Below, piece by piece: positions 17,556-29,443 of a stretch of DNA of 64,000 nucleotides. The notes below the pieces were generated by a model. That model worked only from the letters and a program-made list of their open reading frames with translations. It was not told the DNA's origin and did no database searches. The stretch is from the NCBI RefSeq assembly GCF_017526105.1, contig NZ_CP071839.1:6548001-6612000 (forward strand), read 5' to 3'. This DNA comes from Streptomyces cyanogenus. Lineage in GTDB: Bacteria > Actinomycetota > Actinomycetes > Streptomycetales > Streptomycetaceae. How positions within the stretch are numbered: position 1 is the first letter of the stretch; each line of letters starts with the position of its first letter. The translations under genes were made by a program, and so were the position numbers.

Positions 17556-18481
17556 CCCTCATCGTCCCCACCCGGATCGACGCCGTCGACCAGCTCACCG
17601 AGGAAGGCATCGCGGTCACCGTCGAGCCCCGCGGGGCGGGCGCCGCGATCCCGGCCGTCGAACTCGCCATCCTCAACCTGATGCCGGACAAACCGGTCAC
17701 CGAGACCCAGCTGCTGCGCCTGCTGTCCGGCGCCGGGCTCCCCGTCCGCGTCACCCTCCTGCGCCCCCGTGACCACGTCTCCAGGAGCACCCCCGAGACG
17801 TACCTGAAGGAGCACTACCAGACGCACGAGGACGTCGCCGACCGCCGTTTCGACGCCCTGATCGTGACCGGCGCCGCCGTCGAGCTGCTGCCCTTCGAGC
17901 AGGTGACGTACTGGGACGAGCTGCGCGGCATCATGGACTGGGCGCAGGAGCACGTCACCTCGACCCAGTACGTCTGCTGGGGCGCCCAGGCCGCGCTGTA
18001 CCACCGGTACGGCATACCGAAGCACGAGCTGCCCGCCAAGCTGTTCGGCAACTTCCCGAACAGGCTCACCGACCCCTCCTCCCCGCTCCTGGCCGACTTC
18101 GAACCGGTCGTGGCGGTGCCGCAGTCGCGCCACACCGAGAACCTCCGCGCCGACTTCGAGAAGACCGGGGAGCTGCGGATCCTGGTGGAGTCGCCCGAGT
18201 CCGGGGTGCACATCGCCGCCGGCCGGGACGGCCGGGAGCTGTACGTCTCCGGGCACCCCGAGTACGACCCCGACACCCTGCTGCGGCAGTTCCGCCGCGA
18301 CCAGGCCAAGGGCGCGGACATCGCCCTTCCGGTCAACTACTTCCCGGACGACGATCCTTCGGCGGACCCGGTGGAGAACTGGCAGGATCACGGACGGCTC
18401 TTCTACCGCAACTGGCTGCGTGGTCTCACGCGCGGCGGAATCCCCCTGGCCGACATCACGGCCGAGAAGTCAGGAGTGTAA
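17552..18481 (+). CDS. metA: MetA-type homoserine O-acyltransferase, probably acetyl-CoA-specific
   Basis: A 309-residue protein of the MetA (homoserine trans-succinylase) family. The catalytic residues are present at the E. coli positions: Cys142 in YVCWGAQ, and His235 and Glu237 in SGHPEYD. Position 111 is Glu (TGAAVE), the residue known to shift this family from succinyl-CoA to acetyl-CoA. GTG overlaps the previous stop (GTGA) and lysE starts two bases later. Actinobacteria usually use the unrelated MetX for methionine, so a MetA inside a Dap operon suggests a biosynthetic acylation of homoserine or another amino acid. Confidence 0.85.
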   Translation: MTLIVPTRIDAVDQLTEEGIAVTVEPRGAGAAIPAVELAILNLMPDKPVTETQLLRLLSGAGLPVRVTLLRPRDHVSRSTPETYLKEHYQTHEDVADRRFDALIVTGAAVELLPFEQVTYWDELRGIMDWAQEHVTSTQYVCWGAQAALYHRYGIPKHELPAKLFGNFPNRLTDPSSPLLADFEPVVAVPQSRHTENLRADFEKTGELRILVESPESGVHIAAGRDGRELYVSGHPEYDPDTLLRQFRRDQAKGADIALPVNYFPDDDPSADPVENWQDHGRLFYRNWLRGLTRGGIPLADITAEKSGV

Positions 18482-18483
18482 GC

Positions 18484-19119
18484 GTGTCGGTTCTTCAGTC
18501 ACTGGTCTCGTTCGCCCTGGTGTCGGCCCTGTTGGTGATCATGCCGGGCGTGGACACCGCCCTGGTCATCCGCAACACCGTCGCGCGCGGCCGGCTCCAC
18601 GGGTTCATCACCGGCGTGGGTGTGGGCGTCGGCGCCGTCATCTGGGGCGCAGCGATCGCGGTGGGCATCGGCGCGCTGCTGGAGGCCTCCGAGACGGCGT
18701 ACACCGTGTTCCGGATCGTCGGCGCCGCCTACATGGTCTGGCTGGGCATCGGGCTGTGGCGCTCGGCCCGGGCCATCGGCGCGGGGCAGGAGAAGGACAC
18801 CGAGCTGGAACCGGAGTCCGCCTCGCTGTGGCGCTCCTTCGGCCGCGGCATGCTCAACAACCTGGCCAACCCCAAGGTCGGTGTCTTCTACGGCGCCACG
18901 ATCCCGCAGTTCATCCCGTCCGGCGCGTCCCCCGCGTTCATGGGCACCGCGCTGGCCGCCGTCAACGCGGTGGAGGCGATCATCTGGTACGGCCTGATCA
19001 GCCTCGGCGCCCACGGCCTGCGCACCTGGATGAAGCGCCGCACGGTCCGCCGCAACGTCGACGCCACCGCGGGCACGGTCATGATCGCCTTCGGCATCGT
19101 GATGGCGGTCGAGAGCTGA
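18484..19119 (+). CDS. LysE/RhtB-family amino-acid exporter
   Basis: A 211-residue membrane protein with about six hydrophobic segments and the family's N-terminal MPGVDTALVIRN motif (residues 19-30). LysE/RhtB proteins export amino acids or related small compounds. Being the last gene of the Dap operon, it probably exports or gives self-protection against the operon's product. The GTG is two bases after the metA stop. A perfect hairpin follows. Confidence 0.87.
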   Translation: MSVLQSLVSFALVSALLVIMPGVDTALVIRNTVARGRLHGFITGVGVGVGAVIWGAAIAVGIGALLEASETAYTVFRIVGAAYMVWLGIGLWRSARAIGAGQEKDTELEPESASLWRSFGRGMLNNLANPKVGVFYGATIPQFIPSGASPAFMGTALAAVNAVEAIIWYGLISLGAHGLRTWMKRRTVRRNVDATAGTVMIAFGIVMAVES

Positions 19120-19128
19120 GCCGCGGCA

Positions 19129-19161
19129 CCGGGGTGGCCCGCCCGTATCCGGCCACCCCGG
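19129..19161 (+). terminator. Hairpin terminator after the Dap operon
   Basis: CCGGGGTGGCC (19129-19139) pairs perfectly with 19151-19161 around an 11-base loop, ten bases after the lysE stop. A weak reading frame from ATG 19219 that overlaps the end of meaB was seen beyond it and is not called. Confidence 0.75.
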
Positions 19162-19417
19162 GTGCACGTCACCCCCGCACAGCCCAGCAGCTTCCCACAC
19201 CCGCTGGGCAGAAATTCGATGACCTGCCGTGTCGTCCCGGTCGCCGACCGCCTGCCGCCGGCCGCCCTCGCCCTCCTCGTCCGCACCGCCGCCACCGTGG
19301 ACGCCGAGGTCCTCGCCAGCACCCGGAAGGCCCAGGAACGCGCGGCGACGGACGTCGTACGCGCGCTCCTGCAGGCCTCTCCGGCGAAACCGCCCCGGAG
19401 CCCTCAACGCCCCCCGC

Positions 19418-20422
19418 TCAGCCCGCGGGTGACGGCGGCGTGCGGCCCTCGAACGCCGCCAGGATGCGTTCCGCCGCCAGCGTCGCCGTCAAACGGCCCT
19501 CCCTGACCTGCCGTTCGAGGTCAGGGGCGGTCGCGCGGACCGCGGGGTCGGAGTGCAGGCGGCCGAGGAGTTCGTCGCGCACCATCGCCCACGTCCAGCC
19601 GACCTGCTGGTCCCGGCGCTTGGCGGCCAGCCGGCCGGTGGAGTCGAGCAGGGTGCGGTGCTGCTCCAGGCGCTCCCAGACGGTGTCGAGGCCGGTCGAC
19701 TCGCGGGCGCTGCAGTGCAGCACCGGCGGGGTCCAGAAGGCGTCCTTGCCGTGCATCAGGCGCAGTGCGCCCGCCAGTTCCCGGGCGGCGGCCCGGGCGT
19801 CGCGCTCGTGCGGGCCGTCCGCCTTGTTGACGGCGATCACGTCGGCCAGCTCCAGGACGCCCTTCTTGATGCCCTGCAACTGGTCGCCGGTGCGGGCCAG
19901 GGTGAGCAGGAGGAAGGAGTCGACCATCTCCGCGACCGTCGTCTCGGACTGGCCGACGCCGACGGTCTCCACGAGGATCACGTCGTAGCCCGCCGCCTCC
20001 ATCACCACCATCGACTCCCGGGTGGCCTTGGCGACGCCGCCCAGCGTGCCCGCGCTGGGGGAGGGGCGGACGAAGGCGTCCGGGTCGACCGCCAGGCGCT
20101 CCATCCGGGTCTTGTCGCCCAGGATGGAGCCGCCCGTGCGGGTGGACGAGGGGTCGACGGCGAGGACCGCCACCCGGTGGCCCAGCGAGGTCAGCATCGT
20201 GCCGAACGCGTCGATGAACGTCGACTTGCCGACACCGGGCACCCCGCTCACACCGATCCGCCGCGCCCGGCCGCTGTGCGGCAGCAGCTCGGTGAGCAAC
20301 TGCTGGGCCAGCGCCCGGTGCTGTGGCCGGGTGGACTCCACGAGCGTGATGGCGCGGGCCACCAGGGCCCGCTTCCCGTCGAGCACACCCTTCACATAGG
20401 TGTCGAGATCGATCGCAGCCAT
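19418..20422 (-). CDS. meaB: MeaB, methylmalonyl-CoA mutase-associated GTPase
   Basis: A 334-residue G3E-type GTPase with Walker A GVPGVGKST (60-68), a VETVGVGQSE switch element and the guanine-recognition motif NKAD. MeaB protects and reloads methylmalonyl-CoA mutase with adenosylcobalamin. It begins seven bases after the mutB stop, so it is the third gene of the mutA-mutB-meaB operon. Length is normal. Confidence 0.93.
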   Translation of the reverse strand: MAAIDLDTYVKGVLDGKRALVARAITLVESTRPQHRALAQQLLTELLPHSGRARRIGVSGVPGVGKSTFIDAFGTMLTSLGHRVAVLAVDPSSTRTGGSILGDKTRMERLAVDPDAFVRPSPSAGTLGGVAKATRESMVVMEAAGYDVILVETVGVGQSETTVAEMVDSFLLLTLARTGDQLQGIKKGVLELADVIAVNKADGPHERDARAAARELAGALRLMHGKDAFWTPPVLHCSARESTGLDTVWERLEQHRTLLDSTGRLAAKRRDQQVGWTWAMVRDELLGRLHSDPAVRATAPDLERQVREGRLTATLAAERILAAFEGRTPPSPAG

Positions 20423-20429
20423 GCGGGGG

Positions 20430-22603
<2,174 letters not shown>

Positions 22604-22604
<1 letters not shown>

Positions 22605-24418
22605 CAGGACACTCCCATGCGGTCGAGGGTCGCGGAGAGGACGTCGACGGCGTCGCAGCCCGCGAAGACGTAACTGTCGATGCCGGGGTGGTCGCCCCGG
22701 CCCGCCAGGAACACGTGCCGGGCGCCGGCCGCGCGCAGCGACTCGGCGGCCTGCCCGGCCTGTTCGGCGTAGAGCGCGTCGCTGGAGCACAGCACGGCCT
22801 CGGTCGCGCCGCTGTCCTCGAAGCGGCCCCCGGTGACCGGTTCGATGCCGCCGGCCTGGAAGAGGTTCGCGGCGAAGGTCGCGCGGGCGGTGTACTCGGC
22901 GGCGGAGCCGAGCGTGGCGAGGAAGATCCGGGGCCGGGCGCCGGTCGCCGCCAGATGGGCGTCGGAGCGGGCGCGCAGCTCCTCGTAGGCCTCGTCCCGG
23001 CGTACCCGCGGCAGACCGCCGGACGGCGGCTCGGGCGCGGGCTCGCGCTCCACCGGCTTCTCGGCCAGCAGCGGGAACTCGCTGACGCCGGTGATGGGTT
23101 CACGCCGCTTGGCGAGCCGCTTGGAGCGCTCCGCCCAGGTCGTCGCCAGGTCGGTGCGCAGCCGGCCGGAGCGCAGGACGGCCGCCTGGCCGCCGTCGCG
23201 CTCGATCGACCGGAAGAACTGCCAGGCTGCCTCGGCGAGTTCGTCCGTCAGCCGCTCCACGTACCAGGAGCCGCCCGCCGGGTCGATGACCCGGGCCAGG
23301 TGGGACTCCTCGATCAGGATGGTCGAGGTGTTGCGGGCGATCCGCCGGGCGAAGGTGTCGGGCAGCCCGAGCGCGTGGTCGAACGGCAGCACGGTCACGG
23401 AGTCGGCGCCGCCCACCCCCGCGGCGAGCGTCGCGACCGTCGTGCGGAGCATGTTCACCCACGGGTCGCGGCGGGTCATCATCACCGGCGAGGTCACGAC
23501 GTGCTGCACCTGCGCGCCCGCCTGCGGCGCACCGCACACCTCGGCGACCCGCGCCCACAGCCGGCGCGCGGCGCGCAGCTTGGCGATGGTCAGGAACTGG
23601 TCGGCGGTGGCGGCGTAGCGGAACTCCAGCTGCGCGGCGGCCTGTTCGATCCCGAGCCCGGCCTCGGTCAGCTCCCGCAGGTAGGCCACACCGGTGGCCA
23701 GCGAGGCGCCCAGCTCCTGCGCGGCCGAGCCGCCCGCCTCGTGGTAGGGCAGCGCGTCCACGGTCAGCGCGCGCAGCCCCGGGTACTGCCCGGCGCAGCG
23801 CGCGGCCAAGGCGGCGTACGGCGCGCAGTCCAGCGGGGTCCCGGTGCGGGCCTCGTACCCGAGCGGGTCGCCGCCCAGGTTGCCGCGTACGGCCTCGGCG
23901 TCCACGCCCTTCTGCGCGTACAGCGCGAGCAGGGCCTCGGCGGCCTGCTCCGTGTCGCGGCCCGCGTCCAGGACGACCGGCGCCAGGTCGAGGTAGACGC
24001 CGTCGAGGGCGCGGCCCAGCTCGGAGACCGGGATGCCGCCCTCGCCGAGCACCAGCCAGAGGGAGGTGCCGCCGTTCTCCAGGTCGGTGAGGACGGCGTC
24101 CGCCGTGCCGCCGGCGAGTGCCGTGTGCCGCTGCCGTACGTCCCAGCCGCTCGTGAGGTTGCCCTCCGGGCGGCTGCCCCGCACGAAGGGGGCGAAGCCC
24201 GGCAGTCCGGGATCGGGCGCGCTGTCGCGCGCGGTGTACAGGGGCCGGGTGCGCAGCCCGTCCTCCAGCGTCGTGGACAGGGCGTCCTCAGCTGCCGCGC
24301 CGGTAAGTTCCTTGCCCGACTTGCGCAGTACGCCCTCGACCAGGCGTTGCCACTGCTCGTGTGTCGCGTCAGGGAACTCGGCGGCCAGTGAGAGCCCGTC
24401 GTCAGGCAGGACCGTCAT
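22604..24418 (-). CDS. mutA: Methylmalonyl-CoA mutase small subunit
   Basis: A 604-residue subunit with the same two-domain layout as the large subunit. The C-terminal domain lacks the DxHxxG cobalamin motif (the corresponding segment reads LATLGSAAEYTARATF), as known for the non-catalytic subunit. It is the first gene of the operon and overlaps mutB by one base. The 104 bp before it, after the upstream NTPase gene, must hold the promoter. Confidence 0.93.
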
Positions 24419-24522
24419 GGCTCGGATGCTAGGGCAGGCGGCTCGGGCCTAGGCGGAGCAGGGGCTGTGAGGTTTCCCTCCTTACGGCTGTGGTCTGGCT
24501 CTCGTGCCTGATGGGGGCCGCT

Positions 24523-27255
24523 TCAGGAGGCCGGCTGCGGGTGCAGGGAACAGGGGGCGGTGCGCGGCGAGGGGACGGCCGTCACGATCTGGCCGGAGGG
24601 GTGCGGGACCCGCCAGGCAGTTCGGATCGCCATGATCAACGAGCGTGCGCTGTACGGCGACACCTCCAGCTCGTGCCGGGCCTGCGCCAGTATGTCCGGG
24701 TCGCCGTCCGCGCGGAGTGCCGCCGCCGCCCTGCGCCGAGCGAAGTCGGGGGCACCGAAGACATCCAGCAGCGTGAGCGAGAAGAGCACATAGGTGGAGG
24801 CCTCCTGGAGCAGCGAGCGTGCCCTGTCCGAAAGCCCGCCGGCGGCGTTGCCCAAGTGCTGGTCCGGGTCGTAGAAGGCGATGTGGTGCAGTGCTCGGTG
24901 CAGGTTGCCGTCCGGGCACGGGCACACATGGCGCAGATGCCCCATGAGGTTGCGGAAACTCAGCAGCACCGCGCTCGTCTCGCTGGTCCACTCCTGTTTG
25001 GCGAGCAGGACGCGGAAGCCGGCCAGTGTCTCCGCCAGCTCCTCGAGGATCATCTGCCGGGAGATGTCCGTCAACTCGAAGAAGCGCGTCTTGTCCTCGA
25101 TCTCCATGATGCGCAGTCCGTAACGGATGAGGTCCCGCGGTATTCCCCCGGAGAGCGCATGGGCCAGCAGGCTGTACGGCTCCGACAGCCCGGGTGCCCG
25201 GCGTTCGAGGATGCCTTTCGATTCCTTGAGCGTGCAGGGCTGCACATGGACGATGTCGTCCAGCGAGCTGTCGGTCACCCCGCGGTGCGGGAGCCCACGG
25301 CGGATGAACGACGCGCCGACGTCCTCGGCCACCGAGATGAGGTAGTGCACATGGGGCACGCCCAGGATCGCCTTGATCTCGCCGAGGAACGCCAAGGCCT
25401 GCGTGTCGGAACCGAGCCGGTCGACCTCGTCGATGGCGATGACCACCCGGCCCTTCCTGGCGAACCGCTCCCGGGCGATGCTCGTCAGCAACTCCCGGAA
25501 GTCGGAGACAAGCGTGGGGAAGTTCGGCGGCACGGTGGACAGAGACGTCGTGTGAGCGGACACCAGGGCGGGCGAGCCCGTGGTGACGGCGGAGGACGAG
25601 GTCTGCACCGTCTGGAGCCGGTAGAGCTGGTTGCGGCACTGGGTGACGAGGGGAGGCTCCGGCTGCGGGAAGGTCCAGGTACGCGCCTTCAGAAGCAGCA
25701 GACCGAGCAGCACACAGGCGACACGGAGGGTGTTGCCGGTGTCGGTCACCATCGCGTACATGGGCGGAGTCCGGTAGAGCAGGACCAGGGCGCCGACCAG
25801 CAGGAAACCGTAGACGGGCCGGCGGGCGAGACTGACCCCGCCCACGGTCCATCGGGACCGGCCCTCCAAGCCCACGAGGAGAAAGACCACGAGCGCCAGG
25901 TACAGGGTCGCCAGCGGTGCTCCGTCGAGCATTTCCCGGGCGCCATGCCGAACCCCTGTGTCGAAGAAGAGAGAGGCAGGGGCCGCGAGGATGAGGAGAA
26001 TGCCGCCCACGGTGGTGGCCAGCAGCCGCAGCGTCCCGAACAGTGCACCCCAGCCCTGCCATCGGCGCAGTTGCCAGAGCAGCACCCCGGCGACGGTGAC
26101 GGCCAGTGCCGTGCCCACCCTCTCACCGCCCCACACCCCCTGCGCGGTGTCGGTCAGGTCCGCCCAGAGATCCTGCGCACGGTGCCGCGCCCCGTCCTCG
26201 TAACGCAGTCCCACGGAGCGTGTCGCGGCGGCCAGTCCGAGGACGACCAACGCGCCCGCCGGTAGGGCGAACACCAGCCACCGCGCGAGGCGCCGGGCCG
26301 TCGGAGCGAACTGCCGGGCGATTCTGCGCAGAATGGTCAGCCGGGCGAACTCAGGGAGGTCGTGGCCCTGCTCGGTGAGATACCGCTCGCAGACCTCTAT
26401 GTACAGCGACAGGAGGAACTCGTGCGGCGAGTAGGTCGCGGGCGCTTGGACAACGACTGCGAAGTCCGCCTCCTCCGCGCAGCTCTCCAGCAGTGTCGAC
26501 TTCCCCGCCCCGCGCGGCCCGCTGACGGCTATGGTGCCGCCCTCGAGCTGCGCCATCTTCCGGGAGAGCCGCTGGGACGCCTCGTTGCCGATCACGTACT
26601 GCCGGTTCCGTGGGGAACGGAGCCCCTCGTAGCTGTCCGGCAGGAGGAGCGAGTCACGGTCCTCGCCGAGGAGCGCCTCGACCACCCTTCCCATCAGGGG
26701 GCCGGCGCCGTTCGCCTGTAGTTCACGGCGCCAGGCCCGCTCCCTCGAGTCCGCGAGGGCCTCGTACACGGGCCTGATCGATGTCAGGGCCAGTTCACCC
26801 GCATTGTGGCGTACGTGCATCCGCCATACGGGATTCAGCCGGACCGCGAACCCTGCCACGACCGGCGGGATCGCCACGACGGCCACCACCGTCCACGGAG
26901 CCACGGCGAGGACGAGCAGGAAGCCGAGTGAGAGCAGGGAGAGAAACACCGTCTCGGGAGCGACCGGGTCATGCAGGTAGTCGATCCGTGTCCGTATGGA
27001 CTCGTACCGGCGGAGCGCGGCACGGAACCGCTCCTGGTGTGCCCGGCACGGCTCGAGCGCCCGCCCGACGTTGGCTTCCGTCAGCATGGTCGCGCGGACG
27101 TTCTCCGCTGTGGCCTGGGGCCTCATTCCCAGCCGTCGTGCGATGCCCCGCTCGGCCAGACAGGCGTCGAGCACGGCGTCGTAGGCGGTGGCCTCCCGCC
27201 CGTACGCGAAGTGATCGGCGACCTGCCATGGTGCGGCCCGGCGGCGTCCTGGCAT
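24523..27255 (-). CDS. KAP-like membrane P-loop NTPase
   Basis: A 910-residue protein. Two hydrophobic segments lie at about 103-138. Walker A GPRGAGKST is at 246-254 and Walker B VVIAIDEVDRL at about 604-613. Between them sit about six predicted membrane segments (around 325-345, 380-397, 410-428, 447-465, 480-495, 508-523). A membrane insertion between Walker A and B is the hallmark of KAP-family NTPases, seen in some animal signalling proteins and in bacteria, often in defence or signalling settings. The ORF begins 34 bases after the stop of the unknown gene upstream, so the two probably form an operon. Its biological role is unknown. Confidence 0.7.
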   Translation of the reverse strand: MPGRRRAAPWQVADHFAYGREATAYDAVLDACLAERGIARRLGMRPQATAENVRATMLTEANVGRALEPCRAHQERFRAALRRYESIRTRIDYLHDPVAPETVFLSLLSLGFLLVLAVAPWTVVAVVAIPPVVAGFAVRLNPVWRMHVRHNAGELALTSIRPVYEALADSRERAWRRELQANGAGPLMGRVVEALLGEDRDSLLLPDSYEGLRSPRNRQYVIGNEASQRLSRKMAQLEGGTIAVSGPRGAGKSTLLESCAEEADFAVVVQAPATYSPHEFLLSLYIEVCERYLTEQGHDLPEFARLTILRRIARQFAPTARRLARWLVFALPAGALVVLGLAAATRSVGLRYEDGARHRAQDLWADLTDTAQGVWGGERVGTALAVTVAGVLLWQLRRWQGWGALFGTLRLLATTVGGILLILAAPASLFFDTGVRHGAREMLDGAPLATLYLALVVFLLVGLEGRSRWTVGGVSLARRPVYGFLLVGALVLLYRTPPMYAMVTDTGNTLRVACVLLGLLLLKARTWTFPQPEPPLVTQCRNQLYRLQTVQTSSSAVTTGSPALVSAHTTSLSTVPPNFPTLVSDFRELLTSIARERFARKGRVVIAIDEVDRLGSDTQALAFLGEIKAILGVPHVHYLISVAEDVGASFIRRGLPHRGVTDSSLDDIVHVQPCTLKESKGILERRAPGLSEPYSLLAHALSGGIPRDLIRYGLRIMEIEDKTRFFELTDISRQMILEELAETLAGFRVLLAKQEWTSETSAVLLSFRNLMGHLRHVCPCPDGNLHRALHHIAFYDPDQHLGNAAGGLSDRARSLLQEASTYVLFSLTLLDVFGAPDFARRRAAAALRADGDPDILAQARHELEVSPYSARSLIMAIRTAWRVPHPSGQIVTAVPSPRTAPCSLHPQPAS

Positions 27256-27289
27256 GGTGTGGCGAACCTTTCGGAGTGCGGAGACGGTG

Positions 27290-28801
27290 TCAGGAGGAGG
27301 TCCGCAGAGCTTCGAGGCGCTGCCGCGGTATCCGCGTGCCTCGCTCGTGCTTGATCTGGAAGAAGGCTTCGAGTCCTGGTTCGTCCTGACGGTCGCCGTA
27401 GGTGACCGCGTGGGCCGACCCGTCGTCCAGCAGTCGGCCCACGCACTGAGCGAGGGTGCCGGGCCCCGAGCCGCTGTATCCCCAGGAGAGCCCCGGGGCG
27501 TCCAGGGACGGCGCCGGATAGAGGATGTCGTCCGTGGTCCTGACCCAGACCGGTTCGTCGAGGATGACCTCCTTGAGGACGGACCCGGCCGGCAGCCGTT
27601 TGGGTGCGCTGCCCAGGTAACTGATCTCGCGGCTGTCGCGGAACATGAAGCGGCCCTTGAACGCGACCACGGGACTGCCGGTGACGGGGTCGACGAACGT
27701 GCCCACCGGATCGTCTCCGTTCACCGTCCACAGACGGTGGATCGCCGTCGGGCTGACGCGGCGCAGCCGATTGATCCACTCCGCGCCCTCGCGGGAGACG
27801 TCGGTGCGCGTGATGCTGAAGACACCACCGAACGGCAGGTGTTCCCTGCTCCACATGCTGATCTGTTCCAGGCACTCCACCGAGTGGTCGTCAGTGCGTC
27901 GGCACAGTTCGGCGAGGCCGAGTGCGACCACGTCGGCGGAGACGGTCTCGGACCGACCGGGGTCCTCGGTCGAGGGGACTGCCGGGAGGACCATGGCCGC
28001 CCTCTCGGCCGCCGCCTTGGGGCTCTTGCCCCTGCCGAAGTCTCCCCGGGTGTCGAGGATCTCCGTCACCTCGTGCTCGATCCACTCGGCGGCCTTCGTC
28101 CTCATCTCGTGCCCGATCGTGAAGCACGCGCCGCGCACCGGCGAGCCCTCGGGTTCCGCCCCGGCCAGCTCGTACAGCGGCTCCCAGGACGGCCAGGTGA
28201 CCACGTCCACGGGGACCGGATCGTCGCCAGGGCGCCACGAGGTCAGATGCTCGGGGCGCCGCAGCTGACTGGGCCACCAGGGGACCTGGGTGCCGACATG
28301 CGCGGCGACCTCCGACCACCGGGGCTCGTACTGAAGATCGGGAAGGGCGCGGTCGACCGCCTCGAGGGAGGGGCCGTAGAGGTCGTAGTCGGGCTGGACG
28401 GTCACGACGGTCGCGGCGTTCTCGTGGAACTCCAGGAGGTCGCGGGGAGCGCCGATACGGGAGCGCGGATAGATGACGGCCACGACCCCGGTGCAGGTCT
28501 CCCACAGCCCGGCGAAGTGCTCCCGGTCCCATCCCGCCTCGTCGGACGTGGCGTAGCGACCGTCCAGGTAGCAGGGTTTCGTGGCGGGCGCCGGATGGAG
28601 CAGGGACGGAACCCTGCCGGCCAGCAGCGGGTGCTGACGGGCCAGCCAGCGGGCGAAGTACTGTCCGGCCCATTTCGTGACGCCGTCCGTGTACTTCGGG
28701 TCCATCGGCCGGGGCATGTCAGGACTGGAGGTGATCTGCTCCCAGCTGTTCGCCGACAACCCGAAGGTGCTCTGCAGTTCGGCCGCAGTCATGGCTTCCA
28801 A
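27290..28801 (-). CDS. Unknown protein with possible N-terminal helix-turn-helix, partner of the KAP-like NTPase
   Basis: A 503-residue protein I do not recognise. The first 60 residues (AELQSTFGLSANSWEQI, then a Pro-rich wing-like stretch and WAGQYFARWLARQ) resemble an AlpA/MerR-type DNA-binding domain. The remainder is soluble, rich in Trp and acidic residues, without clear catalytic motifs. Start: TTG 28801 has GGGGGGA five bases upstream; ATG 28792 is an alternative with poor spacing. It is followed at 34 bases by the NTPase, which suggests joint function. Confidence 0.6.
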   Translation of the reverse strand: MEAMTAAELQSTFGLSANSWEQITSSPDMPRPMDPKYTDGVTKWAGQYFARWLARQHPLLAGRVPSLLHPAPATKPCYLDGRYATSDEAGWDREHFAGLWETCTGVVAVIYPRSRIGAPRDLLEFHENAATVVTVQPDYDLYGPSLEAVDRALPDLQYEPRWSEVAAHVGTQVPWWPSQLRRPEHLTSWRPGDDPVPVDVVTWPSWEPLYELAGAEPEGSPVRGACFTIGHEMRTKAAEWIEHEVTEILDTRGDFGRGKSPKAAAERAAMVLPAVPSTEDPGRSETVSADVVALGLAELCRRTDDHSVECLEQISMWSREHLPFGGVFSITRTDVSREGAEWINRLRRVSPTAIHRLWTVNGDDPVGTFVDPVTGSPVVAFKGRFMFRDSREISYLGSAPKRLPAGSVLKEVILDEPVWVRTTDDILYPAPSLDAPGLSWGYSGSGPGTLAQCVGRLLDDGSAHAVTYGDRQDEPGLEAFFQIKHERGTRIPRQRLEALRTSS

Positions 28802-28880
28802 CGCATCCCCCCGCGCATCTCGCCGCGTCTCTGCCCCATCATGCAGGGCCCCACTGACATTCCCGGCCCCGCCCGGCGGG

Positions 28881-29378
28881 TCAGCGGGCCTCGTCGTCCA
28901 GGTCCGGTACGAGGGCGCACATCGCCGCCCGCTGCTCGGGGCCCATGGAGTCGGCGAGGGCCTGGCGGACGGTGCCGGCGAGCCGGGCGGAGGCGGCGCG
29001 CAGCAGCTCGCGGGCCTTGTCGGTGAGGGCGACCTGCACGCCCCGCTTGTCGCCGCACACGGACGTGCGGGTGACGAGACCGGCCCGCTGGAGGCAGGCG
29101 ATCTGGTAGGTGAGGCGGGTCTTGGGGCGGCCGAGGAGGTCGGCGACCCGGGTCATGCGCAACCCGGTGTGCGGCTGTCCGGCCAGCAGGCACAGGATCA
29201 GGAACTCGTCGTGGGAGACGTCGAGGGTCTCCTTCACGACCGACCGCAGCCGCTGCTCCACGGTGCCCGTCGCGGCCAGCAGGACCATCCAGGCGCGCAG
29301 CTCGTCCGGGAGCAGCCCGTCACCGCTCGCGAGGGGACAGGCGGGCTGGTCGGCGGCGTGCGTGTCGGCGGCGGACAT
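28881..29378 (-). CDS. MarR-family transcriptional regulator
   Basis: A 165-residue winged-helix protein with a MarR core (about 25-150): a recognition region RVADLLGRPKTRLTYQIACLQRAGLV and a wing with DKRGVQVALTDKA. It is divergent from a YceI gene. The spacer contains two copies of a CAAATTTG palindrome, so it probably represses yceI and perhaps itself. ATG 29378 is preferred; a start at 29405 would add nine residues and lie next to the operator region. Confidence 0.85.
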   Translation of the reverse strand: MSAADTHAADQPACPLASGDGLLPDELRAWMVLLAATGTVEQRLRSVVKETLDVSHDEFLILCLLAGQPHTGLRMTRVADLLGRPKTRLTYQIACLQRAGLVTRTSVCGDKRGVQVALTDKARELLRAASARLAGTVRQALADSMGPEQRAAMCALVPDLDDEAR

Positions 29379-29443
29379 GGAGGCGAGTCTAGCCGTCGTC
29401 CACATTTGTACGGCTTGGCCGCGAGCCCCCTCCGCCAGGGTTG

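Noticed and set aside
19219..19506. A small plus-strand frame after the lysE terminator
   Set aside because: It runs into the meaB gene on the other strand, has no good ribosome binding site and no motif in its second half.
24490..26265. A 591-codon plus-strand frame opposite the KAP-like NTPase
   Set aside because: Low-complexity Gly/Arg/His-rich antisense product with no motif; the minus-strand frame has Walker A, Walker B and membrane segments.
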